Below, in pieces: positions 25,449 to 32,518 of a stretch of DNA of 64,000 bases. The stretch spans positions 1 to 64,000 of the forward strand of contig JAJYOK010000003.1 in assembly GCA_021796215.1 (NCBI GenBank), given 5' to 3'. A program made the position numbers and the translations under genes. How positions within the stretch are numbered: the stretch's first letter is position 1; each line of letters opens with the position of its first letter. The notes below the pieces were generated by a model that was given only the letters and a program-made list of their open reading frames with translations, had not been told where the DNA came from and ran no database searches. This stretch comes from Bacteroidota bacterium. Its GTDB lineage: Bacteria; Bacteroidota; Ignavibacteria; UBA10030; UBA8401.

Positions 25449-25501
25449 TCTCGTTACAACGCTCCGCGTCTTAACTTCTCACCCTCTGCTTTTTAGTCGC
25501 A
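25449..25501. repeat. Palindromic repeat cluster, second copy
   Basis: A shortened relative of 24640-24735: TTCTCGTTACAACGCTCCGCGTC is followed by the shared CTTCTCACCCTCTGCTTTTTAGTCGC block. It abuts the left edge of the right 473-bp repeat. Confidence 0.55.
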
Positions 25502-25974
25502 GCTTCTGCGCATCAGGCTGCGTCCGTGGCGGAACACCATCGCCGCCGGCGTTCTCTCCTCGCGCTCAAAAACTGCACGCCCTGAATTCGCTTTCCCACA
25601 GCAGTGTAAGCACCGAACGATAACGTTTCATGGAAACGTTCTGCTCATATAGATATACAACATCACGCCTGCATGACGCATCCTCAGCAAACCACGTGTA
25701 CGCCGGTACAAGGTCGACGCATGTCTGCATTTCTTTATACTCCCCTCGCCCTTTGGGAGAGGGGTATGAGCATGCCCGCCGGAACGATTGTGTAGGCTGG
25801 GTGAGGGCAAAAAAATCATACGCCGCCGATTCCTTTCGCACCCGGTACCCTTTTGGGATCCATCGGAACGGAAAACATCTGTTGATGCAGGTCCACACGG
25901 TCTTTCCTTCTGTGCTGAGGATGACGGCAGCAGGGTATGTCCCTATCCCTGCATACCGGATTGCCGCCGCCGTT
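25502..25974. repeat. 473-bp direct repeat, right copy
   Basis: This is the probable parent copy of the repeat at 22054-22526, because here it is joined in frame to the rest of the ImmA/IrrE-type gene. Differences from the left copy fall at the codons for T (A), N (S) and A (V) and at one silent site. Confidence 0.93.
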
Positions 25975-26426
25975 AACGATACCCGGAAGTGCCGGGCAAT
26001 CTCTTTAAGCAAATCAAAATTTATTGCTCTCCCGCGTATAAAGGCTCCGTACCACGGTGCATGCATCAGCAGCTCGGTCGCAAATATGTTTGCACGATCC
26101 TCCCGTGTTTTATTGACCGTGAACGAAAATAGATCTTCCGCCGTGCATCGGTCTGTGCGGACCGCCGTACAATCTTTCTCATGAAAGAAATGCCCTAACT
26201 CATGCCCGATGCTGAATCGCTTTTGCCCCTCTTCCTTTATTTTTGAATCAATGGTGATCAAACCGTAATCGGCTGTGAATGTTATTCTGCTCATGCATCC
26301 CGTCAGATCGGCTTCCTCGATAATTAAGTGTTCTGCGTTTGCGATCTCTTCAAGATTCAGATCACTGGGCGAAGACAAATGATAATAGTCTATTAATGCT
26401 TTCGCTTTTTCTTCGGGCAATTCCAT
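25566..26426 (-). CDS. ImmA/IrrE-family metallopeptidase
   Basis: I set the start at the ATG at 26426 (286 residues, MELPEEKAKALIDYYHL); an open frame continues to 26615, but that part is made of repeat sequence. Residues 74-80 give the zinc site G-H-E-L-G-H-F. A second acidic motif follows at 109-122 (E-D-R-A-N-I-F-A-T-E-L-L-M-H), as in COG2856 peptidases. The C-terminal half (F-P-F-R-W-I-P-K-G-Y, R-Y-x-S-V-L-T-L-L-W) is a conserved extension. Residues about 208-231 are an insert encoded by a palindromic element. Relatives cleave repressor partners (ImmR, DdrO) to switch genes on. Here no HTH repressor is adjacent; a small acidic protein and a sigma factor lie upstream, with repeat-filled gaps. 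Confidence 0.82.
   Translation of the reverse strand: MELPEEKAKALIDYYHLSSPSDLNLEEIANAEHLIIEEADLTGCMSRITFTADYGLITIDSKIKEEGQKRFSIGHELGHFFHEKDCTAVRTDRCTAEDLFSFTVNKTREDRANIFATELLMHAPWYGAFIRGRAINFDLLKEIARHFRVSLTAAAIRYAGIGTYPAAVILSTEGKTVWTCINRCFPFRWIPKGYRVRKESAAYDFFALTQPTQSFRRACSYPSPKGRGEYKEMQTCVDLVPAYTWFAEDASCRRDVVYLYEQNVSMKRYRSVLTLLWESEFRACSF
25742..25764. repeat. Palindrome inside the peptidase gene
   Basis: CCCCTCGCCC and GGGAGAGGGG pair around TTT with one mismatch. The element, about 72 bases with flanks (25734-25805), is translated in frame as a P-T-Q-S-F-R-R-A ... P-K-G-R-G stretch. It interrupts an otherwise normal family alignment. The same palindrome is in the duplicated fragment at 22294-22316. 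Confidence 0.75.
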
Positions 26427-26460
26427 GCAGGAAAAAATGTAATTGCAGAGCGCCTGAGTC

Positions 26461-26548
26461 GAAGGGTTCTCATCTCTAAAAGAGACAGTCGCCCTGAGCG
26501 AGCCGCCGAAGGGTTCTCGTCTCCAAAAGAGACAGTCGCCCTGAGCGA
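26461..26548. repeat. Two-copy tandem repeat, period 47
   Basis: GAAGGGTTCTC(A/G)TCTC(T/C)AAAAG followed by AGACAGTCGCCCTGAGCGA occurs at 26461 and again at 26508. The tract lies directly upstream of the peptidase start and may have replaced its original upstream region. Confidence 0.8.
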
Positions 26549-26653
26549 TCAGGAACATCGGGGGCTTGCTCACAATGACCTTGCTTGTGAAATATAACAT
26601 TACTAAAATCTGCACGGATTTGTATCCGCGCCTGCAATATTTTTCCTCTGGAG

Positions 26654-26673
26654 GAACGGTCGCAGGACCGTTC
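26654..26673. repeat. Hairpin repeat, second copy
   Basis: GAACGGTC pairs with GACCGTTC around GCAG, followed by a run of T on the plus strand. It is related to the hairpin at 2174-2195, and both copies are followed by an A/T-rich segment with AAAATG(C/T)ACC. It lies between the small-protein gene and the peptidase gene and could also act as a terminator for plus-strand transcripts. Confidence 0.65.
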
Positions 26674-26749
26674 TTTTTTCAAAAATGCACCGCTGCTGAA
26701 GATTGCGGCTGCTTCGTGAAGGCCTTTCAGCAGCGTTTTGCCAAGAAAG

Positions 26750-27142
26750 CTATTTCGTTTTGTCTCTTAACAGCTCTAACAATTTCAGTTTTTTTATATC
26801 ATCCTCAATGCCGTCTCGGTCGGGTGTACGCGGTTCTTCTCCGCCGGATCCTGTGTCTAATTTTCTGAACGCAAGCGCGAGACCCTTGGTGTGTGTTCCA
26901 ACCTCCGGGATATGCGATGCCAGGTTTTCAAGCAGTGTGGTATAATTCTTCTTGAATTCTTTCCCTCGCGCGAGTTTTGCATCCGCCTGTGCCTTGTGCA
27001 GCAGCGTCAGAGCTTTTTGTTCTGACACCGTACTGTCTACGCCCGCTTCGTGCAATTCCTTAAGAATCATATCCTCATCGGCATCCTCGAAGAGTGATTC
27101 TAAATAGAATTCAACAAAATTTCTCAGGACGTCCTGTGTCAT
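26750..27142 (-). CDS. Small acidic helical protein between sigma factor and ImmA/IrrE peptidase
   Basis: I choose the ATG at 27142 (130 residues, MTQDVLRNFVEFYLESL); a longer frame reaches 27205 through sequence that looks non-coding. The protein is acidic in its first third (F-E-D-A-D-E-D-M-I-L-K-E-L) and rich in lysine towards the end, with no signal peptide or membrane helix. I know similar small proteins beside ImmA/IrrE genes, with a D/E-rich start and an E-A-G-x-D segment, but no function. It could be the peptidase's substrate or an anti-sigma factor; both are inference. Confidence 0.65.
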   Translation of the reverse strand: MTQDVLRNFVEFYLESLFEDADEDMILKELHEAGVDSTVSEQKALTLLHKAQADAKLARGKEFKKNYTTLLENLASHIPEVGTHTKGLALAFRKLDTGSGGEEPRTPDRDGIEDDIKKLKLLELLRDKTK

Positions 27143-27335
27143 GACTGAAATCCTCGTCGTTGGTAAACGTTCTGTACTGCTTCTGCCTGTCCGCCGCCCA
27201 TACACCGTGCTATGGCAGGCAGATGTGCAATGGAAAAGTATTAATGTAAGTCATGTTACGCAAAAAGATTCTTTTTGAAAATCAAAACCAGAGTAGCGCC
27301 ATTCCCGTCCCGACAAAGTCGGGAGGAATCCAAGT

Positions 27336-27412
27336 ATGGATGGTACGCTAAAGCGTACCATGACGAACGTACTTTTCTTGGTGGATTTTTCCCATGCGTA
27401 ACGTGAATGATA
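27336..27412. repeat. Dispersed palindromic element, copy 2
   Basis: A perfect hairpin (TGGTACGC 27341-27348, GCGTACCA 27353-27360, loop TAAA) is followed by the same T-rich tail as copy 1 at 181-257. A second small palindrome, CCCGACAAAGTCGGG at 27309-27323, precedes it. It fills the gap between the sigma factor and small-protein genes. Confidence 0.7.
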
Positions 27413-27431
27413 TAAGAATAACCGGAAAAAA

Positions 27432-28112
27432 CTATACTGCTGAGCGGTTGCGTTTTTTATTTGATAAGGTGAAAAGCGTATTTTTGATTCTTTTAAGCGC
27501 ACATTCAACATCCCGCACTTCGATCCCCAAAGTCTTCGCAATCTCGATGTTTGATGTGCACCCCTCAATTCTTTGTTCGAAGACAAACGATGCATAGACA
27601 TCATCCTTCAATTCATCCATGCACCTCGAGATCAACTCTTCAAAATTCTCTCGAAAATGGTTTTCCGCTAAATCCTGCCTGCTGAATTCTTTCAGAATCT
27701 CACGGAGAGTTTCTTTGCCGAACTCCCCTGCTTCATCAAACAATGCGCTTTCCTCCCACCGTTCCTTCTTGTTTCTCTCGTTCCGTATAGAGCTTAATAG
27801 TGCCAGTCTGATGAATTTTTGAAAATCTGGTATCGTATTTTTATACCATTTCCTTCGCATGGTAATAATGCTTTCCAGAACATTCTGCACCGCATCTTCT
27901 GCAGTGAAACCTTTGAACGAGTCCTCGCCAAAATACAAGTGTATCTTGCTCAACGCAAAATAAAGAAGCCGCTTGTGAAAGTTCGGTACGGTGTCATATG
28001 AATATTGTAACGCTGCAATGATCTCATCCTTTGAAGCATATTCAGCATTCTCGTCTGCTGCACCATCAATAGCACGATAGTCCGTTTGTTCTTGAAGTTG
28101 TTGTTCGCTCAA
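27432..28112 (-). CDS. Sigma-70-family RNA polymerase sigma factor (divergent)
   Basis: The start codon is TTG at 28112, with GGAGGA five bases before it. The 226-residue protein has a region-2-like block at about 60-125 (F-T-A-E-D-A-V-Q-N-V-L, then F-Q-K-F-I-R-L-A-L-L-S-S-I-R-N-E-R) and a region-4-like helix-turn-helix near 188-215 (N-I-E-I-A-K-T-L-G-I-E-V-R-D-V-E-C-A-L-K-R). Length and layout fit an ECF-type or related factor. The TTG start suggests low expression. The genes downstream are a small acidic protein and an ImmA/IrrE-type peptidase, an arrangement that could regulate the factor by proteolysis. Confidence 0.7.
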   Translation of the reverse strand: MSEQQLQEQTDYRAIDGAADENAEYASKDEIIAALQYSYDTVPNFHKRLLYFALSKIHLYFGEDSFKGFTAEDAVQNVLESIITMRRKWYKNTIPDFQKFIRLALLSSIRNERNKKERWEESALFDEAGEFGKETLREILKEFSRQDLAENHFRENFEELISRCMDELKDDVYASFVFEQRIEGCTSNIEIAKTLGIEVRDVECALKRIKNTLFTLSNKKRNRSAV

Positions 28113-28243
28113 ATCGTTCCTCCGCCAGGGTTTCCGGATAAAAGAACTTTTCTCTCCCTTGCAGGCGCCGGCGTAACTGCAAGCCTTCTGAGAAATTCAT
28201 GCTACGCTGAATGATGGTTAAGCACAAAACCAGAGTGTTGTCA

Positions 28244-28743
28244 TGCCTGCGTTCCCTGGAATCCATGTTTTTGAATTATTTTTCAAGGCCGTTTCCCGCT
28301 GTCACGGGAATAACACAGCCAGCCGCACTCGTCATGCCCGAACGCTTTAGTCGGGCATCCATTGTATTCTCATTCCCAAATTCCGAACGAGTTGAAATGT
28401 GAATGCCTGCGAACGGTGGGATCCATGTTTTTGAATTATTTTTCAAGGTCGTTTTCCGCTCTCGCGGGAATGACACAGCCAGCCGCATTCGTCATGCCCG
28501 AACGCTTTAGTCGGGCATCCATTGTATTCTCGTTCCCAAATTCCGAACGAGTTGAAATGTGAATGCCTGCGTTCCCTGGAATCCATGTTTTTGAATTATT
28601 TTTCAAGGCCGTTTCCCGCTCTCGCGGGAATGACACAGCCGGCCGCATTCGTCATGCCCGAATGCTTTAGTCGGGCATCCATTGTATTCTCATTCCCAAA
28701 TTCCGAACGAGTTGAAATGTGAATGCCTGCGTTCCCTGGAATG
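28244..28743. repeat. 160-bp tandem repeat, three full units plus a partial
   Basis: Units start at 28244, 28404, 28564 and (partial) 28724, each with TGCCTGCG, giving an exact 160-base period. Each full unit contains the hairpin ATGCCCGA...TCGGGCAT and a CCCGC...GCGGG palindrome. Small frames on both strands are incidental. The middle unit differs at its start (GAACGGTGGG for GTTCCCTGGA). Confidence 0.95.
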
Positions 28744-29469
28744 ACTTCGCTTATTTTTGGTTTTGCGTAACATGAGTGAGAATTTGAAAATTTCATCCTT
28801 TAGTAACAGGTACTTGCTTTAGCGGGATTTTACCATCGTGTCAGAAAAAATTCTTTTCGGAAAAAATCTTTTCTCTCGAGTACTGATAATAAAGGGCTTC
28901 TTTCACCTTTGAGGACAGGCATTCCTGCCTGTCAAATTTGAAAACCATGTGAGAGTAGGACAGGCATTCCTGCCTGTCAAATTTCAAAAACCATGTGAGC
29001 CTGTCAAAAATAAACCGTCAGGGATGAAAAATGAAAAAAACATATGAACAACAATTAAACTTATCTTGCTTTTATGTTGTACTCCGATTCCGCATAAATC
29101 TGCCGCCATGTAATTCCTGCATATCTGCTGCGAAAAGATCGGTAAGAAAATATAATGATCACCGGAACAGCGGCACTCCCGATCGGAGAGTTTTCCGTAA
29201 AACCATTAAAATACGCGCGCCTGATTTTTTCCCCTCACTGCGAAAAACAAGACCGTTCTTCGGTCAATCATTTTTTTGTAACGGCTCGGCGTTCTCTCGT
29301 TGATCGTCATTCCCGCACGTTTTTGGCGGGAATCTATTTCCCGCTGTCGTAAAATTATGGATTCCCGCCGGAGCATTACACCGCTGAATGCGGGGCAGCA
29401 ATGACGTTGAGCAGTTACCTTTGGTCAATCATGCTGTTACTTTTTAAACATTTCTATGGAGATACAATT
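28744..29469. other. Gene-free stretch with palindromes
   Basis: No convincing gene is present. It contains the 45-base repeat listed separately, a CATTCCCGC...GCGGGAATC palindrome near 29309-29332 of a type also seen near 2259, and CCCGCC...GCGGGG-type pairs near 29365-29395. The end may hold the promoter of the 29470 gene. Confidence 0.5.
28914..29003. repeat. 45-bp direct repeat with a perfect hairpin
   Basis: GACAGGCA-TTCC-TGCCTGTC occurs at 28914-28933 and 28959-28978, each followed by AAATTT(G/C)AAAA and CCATGTGAG. The period is 45 bases. A third half-hairpin (CCTGTCAAA) follows near 28992. Confidence 0.9.
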
Positions 29470-30153
29470 ATGGCTTCACTCAATAAAGAAATACTTGGTA
29501 AAGTAAAAGGCTCGCTGGGAGATGTCACCTTCCGCCAGCGCAATGGAAAAACATTTGTCTCTGCACGGCCCTCTTCTTTTATGCCGGGCACCGATGAAAA
29601 TTCTAAAGCTCGGCGGGAGAAATTTGCCCTCGTGATAAAACTTGCCCGGGCGATCAACTCCGTTCGCTCTCTGAAGGAAATTTGGTCTGAAAATGCCCCG
29701 CAGGATGCATCGGTATTTAATTATATTACTCAGACCAACTATCCGATGATGAATGCTGACGGATTGACCGGTCTCGTCAAATTGGTTCCTTCCCTCGGAT
29801 TCAATGTCGGCAATCCCGTTGTTGCATTAGGTCCGGCAGAGGTAAAGGTCAATCTCGATGCGCTTGGCAACACAGCCGGCATTGACGCGGCAGGTGAACC
29901 CGTGCTAAAGCTCGTCTCGGTTGTCTACCTCTCTGATCCTTCGGATACTTCGTTTGACAAGAGTCAGTTCCTGACACTTGCATCCGACCCAAAAGCAACC
30001 GACCTTGCAGCGCCGTTGGAATTCACTATTGCGTTAAGCGATGTTGAACGCCAGATGCTTGCATTGTATCAACTCCGCAAGGGATATTTTGCGGTGATAA
30101 CGCTTGATCCTGCAGATCAAGTCGTTCATTACTCAAATACCTTTGTCGGTTAA
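29470..30153 (+). CDS. Protein of unknown function, DUF6266-like
   Basis: I place the start at the ATG at 29470, preceded by GGAG; an upstream frame from 29401 adds 23 unlikely residues. The 227-residue protein begins MASLNKEILGKVKGSLGDV and continues R-Q-R-N-G-K-T-F-V-S-A-R-P. This resembles the G-K-V-G-N-x-V-x-x-x-x-x-G-x-x-V-x-R-x-x-P opening of the DUF6266 family found in Bacteroidota. The rest looks beta-rich. No signal peptide or membrane helix is visible. It stands alone in a repeat-rich zone. Function is unknown. Confidence 0.7.
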   Translation: MASLNKEILGKVKGSLGDVTFRQRNGKTFVSARPSSFMPGTDENSKARREKFALVIKLARAINSVRSLKEIWSENAPQDASVFNYITQTNYPMMNADGLTGLVKLVPSLGFNVGNPVVALGPAEVKVNLDALGNTAGIDAAGEPVLKLVSVVYLSDPSDTSFDKSQFLTLASDPKATDLAAPLEFTIALSDVERQMLALYQLRKGYFAVITLDPADQVVHYSNTFVG

Positions 30154-30189
30154 TTCGTACGGGGCTGCTGATAAAGTGGCCCCCCGTTT

Positions 30190-30352
30190 TTTACTCTCGT
30201 ACTCTCGTTACAACTATTCTCGTTACAATGCTCCGCGTTGTAATGTAATATCTGCGCTTAGGCATTCAACCGTAGTCATTTCAGTTGTGTTTTCCCAAAA
30301 CCTAACACCTCTCTCCTTTGAGCCAAAGGCTCATCCGCCGTCTTTTTGGCGG
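30190..30352. repeat. Mixed palindromic repeats
   Basis: TCTCGTTACAATGCTCCGCGTTGTAATG (about 30219-30246) is related to 24640-24735. At about 30311-30351 a double hairpin (GAGCC...GGCTC, CCGCC...GGCGG) matches one near 21976-22013. Confidence 0.6.
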
Positions 30353-30361
30353 AACCCCTCA

Positions 30362-30470
30362 TCTTACCCATTCTTAATTCATAATTCTTAATTGTTAATT
30401 CCTAATTCATAATTGTTAATTCATAATTCATAATTCCTAATTCCTAATTCTTAATTCATAATTCTTCATT
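30362..30470. repeat. AT-rich array of 9-11-base words (AATTCATAATT/AATTCTTAATT)
   Basis: About ten variants of AATTC(A/T/C)TAATT and AATTGTTAATT follow one another. The array ends six bases before the stop codon of the minus-strand Wzz-like gene, so it would form the 3' end of that operon's transcript, as the array at 2326-2621 does for the first cluster. Confidence 0.8.
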
Positions 30471-30475
30471 GCTGT

Positions 30476-31510
30476 TTATTTCCCTCTCAGCAGCCTGTAA
30501 TACTCTTTAATTTTCTCGTCGAAGAGCAAATACCCCGCAGAGATCAAAACCGAAAAAAACATAAGTATAATAAGTGTCACCGCTCTTTTGGGTCCCGTCT
30601 TGATAACAGGATTGGCGGCGGCTTCCTCGATATTGATGACCGGCGTATCCTTCACTTCCTGAATCTTTGCAAGTTCTGCCTGCTGTGCAAGCTGAAGATA
30701 TACAGCATTAAGAATGCCGACATTCCTTTGCAGTCTGCTTTGTTCAAGCTGCAGCGCAGGAGACTGGCTGATATTGTTATTTCTTTCGTTGAACGAGGTA
30801 AGAGTGTTCTCTGCTCTCGTTAAAGAGTCTTTCACCTCTGTCATTCTTTTTTCAATATAAATTCTTTGATCCTTTGCGCTCGTCCTCATCTGTGTTTGTA
30901 TATACGCGTCGAGCGACTTTGCCGTTTTATTGACGACGTCCGCAGAAAGCTGCCCTTCAGGCATACGCACGGTCACAGTGAGAATCTGCGTCATTTTATC
31001 AATGTCAGTTTTTACAGCACCCTTCGTAAGTTTAGCCATTTCTTTCAAAAACATTTTTCGTTTCTGAAGGTCGGGCGGCAGTGACTCATCAGGATCTATT
31101 TTATCATATTGTATCAGGTTCACAGAATCAGGGAATGCTTCTGTTTTATATTTTGCATAGATCACCGGAGCGAGCACAGATTCGGAGGTGACAAGCTGCT
31201 GGTAAATTTGTGTGGGTGAGGCATTGCCGACACTGACACCTGCAAGTGATGCAAGTCCGCTCAATTGGCTCAGCATTGAAGCGTTGGTGCCGTAATCGGG
31301 AAGAATTGTCACCGTGCTGTCGTAATAGGGCTTTGTTAAAAACAAGAGATATAAAACTGTAACAACAGCGACTGCTCCGTTAATATACAGAAATTTTTTC
31401 CGCACTCCCCACAGCTTTGTAAGATAGGGACGGAGCTTTGCTATCATCTGCCGGAACGATTCGTCCGCAGAAAGCTCTTGTTCTTCAACCTGATTTTTTT
31501 GCTCATCCAT
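30476..31510 (-). CDS. Wzz/GumC-like polysaccharide chain-length or export co-protein
   Basis: The 344-residue protein has the PCP architecture: a cytoplasmic N-terminus, one membrane helix at about 43-60 (YINGAVAVVTVLYLLFL), a long periplasmic part with a coiled-coil stretch at about 215-290 and a second membrane helix at about 313-335. A proline lies near the second helix (T-G-P-K-R-A-V), as in Wzz proteins. It has no cytoplasmic tyrosine-kinase domain. Members set chain length and couple the inner-membrane machinery to the outer-membrane exporter, here the SLBB protein upstream. It is the last gene of that operon. Confidence 0.87.
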   Translation of the reverse strand: MDEQKNQVEEQELSADESFRQMIAKLRPYLTKLWGVRKKFLYINGAVAVVTVLYLLFLTKPYYDSTVTILPDYGTNASMLSQLSGLASLAGVSVGNASPTQIYQQLVTSESVLAPVIYAKYKTEAFPDSVNLIQYDKIDPDESLPPDLQKRKMFLKEMAKLTKGAVKTDIDKMTQILTVTVRMPEGQLSADVVNKTAKSLDAYIQTQMRTSAKDQRIYIEKRMTEVKDSLTRAENTLTSFNERNNNISQSPALQLEQSRLQRNVGILNAVYLQLAQQAELAKIQEVKDTPVINIEEAAANPVIKTGPKRAVTLIILMFFSVLISAGYLLFDEKIKEYYRLLRGK

Positions 31511-31537
31511 TGAGTATGCCTGTCTTGAGTAAGAATA

Positions 31538-32257
31538 CTATTGTGCAGCTTTCTGCACTAATGTGTTTTCTCTTCCGTAAAACAAATCGTCCGCTAAAAT
31601 GGCAATTTCGTTTTTCACTTCTTCATACCGGGGCTTTTGCACCCATCGAACGATATCGAATTTTTCCACAGGAAACGACCGAAGAATATTAAAAATAATT
31701 TCCGGCTCGACGCCGGCTTCTTTCGTTTTCGATTCTTCAATGATGCTTTTCCACTCGAAATGTTTCGTTTTAGAAAGCGTCCAAATGTCGGCAACATCTT
31801 TTGGTTCAAAACGAAACAGTGCGCTGATCTTGTTCGACAAAATATTCCGCCAACTGTCTATGCTGCCCAAGCGCCCGTTATTTTCAAATTCACCATAGTG
31901 TCTTGCCACATCGTTCACAAAATCAATCTTCAGGGTACACTCTGTCCCCGCTGAAGAGGAAACAAATATTTGGGAAAAATCCTGCAGTCTTCGAACAGTC
32001 GTGCGATCAACAACAAACGTACTTTCTCGCTCCGCCTCGAACAGCGCCCTCAAAATACGTTCGACCCATGATCCGTATTCGTGATTGGCATTGACAAAGA
32101 GATCGAGATCGTCTGAATACCGATGATTACAATAATGTCTGCTGAGCGCGGTACCACCTGTCAGAAAAAAGGGTGTGTTTAATTTTCTGATAATATTCAT
32201 CACCCCATCCTGTAAAGGGTACAGCTTCTCCAGATAGTATTGATCGTATGAATTCAT
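31538..32257 (-). CDS. AbiEii/AbiGii-type nucleotidyltransferase toxin
   Basis: I choose the ATG at 32257 (239 residues, MNSYDQYYLEKL). F-F-L-T-G-G-T-A-L-S followed by Y-S-D-D-L-D-L-F-V is the nucleotidyltransferase signature of AbiEii/MenA-like toxins, which block growth by adding nucleotides to tRNA or other targets. The rest is helical, as in the family. It overlaps the preceding 127-residue gene by 131 bases in another frame; a later ATG at 32200 would still overlap. The pair is placed within the polysaccharide export operon, between the SLBB and Wzz-like genes. Confidence 0.85.
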   Translation of the reverse strand: MNSYDQYYLEKLYPLQDGVMNIIRKLNTPFFLTGGTALSRHYCNHRYSDDLDLFVNANHEYGSWVERILRALFEAERESTFVVDRTTVRRLQDFSQIFVSSSAGTECTLKIDFVNDVARHYGEFENNGRLGSIDSWRNILSNKISALFRFEPKDVADIWTLSKTKHFEWKSIIEESKTKEAGVEPEIIFNILRSFPVEKFDIVRWVQKPRYEEVKNEIAILADDLFYGRENTLVQKAAQ

Positions 32258-32510
32258 ACCGTTCACGTAATTCCGGCTGCCGCAATGTTGCAATAATTTG
32301 TTTTGTCAATAATGTTCTCACGGTGTCAATTCCCGCAATGTCAAGAATTGCGTGCCATCCGAGCCGTTCAAGCATCCGCACAAATATTTTTTCCCGGCTC
32401 AAAACAGGATGGGGGTGTTTCCCGCTCATAACGGCGTAGAGCGTTTCACCGGAAATATCTGCATCCCAGAATATTTTCTTCAGTGTCTGTTTTTTCTCGT
32501 CCGTTGTCAT
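32127..32510 (-). CDS. Probable antitoxin of the AbiEii-type toxin
   Basis: The 127-residue protein begins with a K-K-I-F-W-D-A-D segment, then I-F-V-R-M-L-E-R-L-G and I-A-G-I-D-T-V-R-T-L-L. I associate this pattern with DUF6922-type proteins that precede AbiEii-like toxins. It starts eight bases after the SLBB gene stop and its 3' third overlaps the toxin gene. No DNA-binding motif is evident. The antitoxin role is inferred from position and family resemblance. Confidence 0.65.
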   Translation of the reverse strand: MTTDEKKQTLKKIFWDADISGETLYAVMSGKHPHPVLSREKIFVRMLERLGWHAILDIAGIDTVRTLLTKQIIATLRQPELRERYEFIRSILSGEAVPFTGWGDEYYQKIKHTLFSDRWYRAQQTLL

Positions 32511-32518
32511 AAGAACGT

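Noticed and set aside
26427-26615. N-terminal 63-residue extension of the peptidase frame
   Set aside because: It is translated from a two-copy 47-base repeat and shows no family similarity; a start at 26426 leaves a normal domain.
28244-28743. Possible CRISPR array
   Set aside because: The unit is 160 bases, the whole unit is repeated without unique spacers, and no cas genes are near.
28276-28796. Series of near-identical 66-70-residue frames on both strands
   Set aside because: They arise from the 160-bp tandem repeat, lack ribosome sites and look like no protein.
30362-30470. Replication origin (AT-rich repeats)
   Set aside because: No DnaA boxes and no dnaA or dnaN nearby; the words are not regular iterons.
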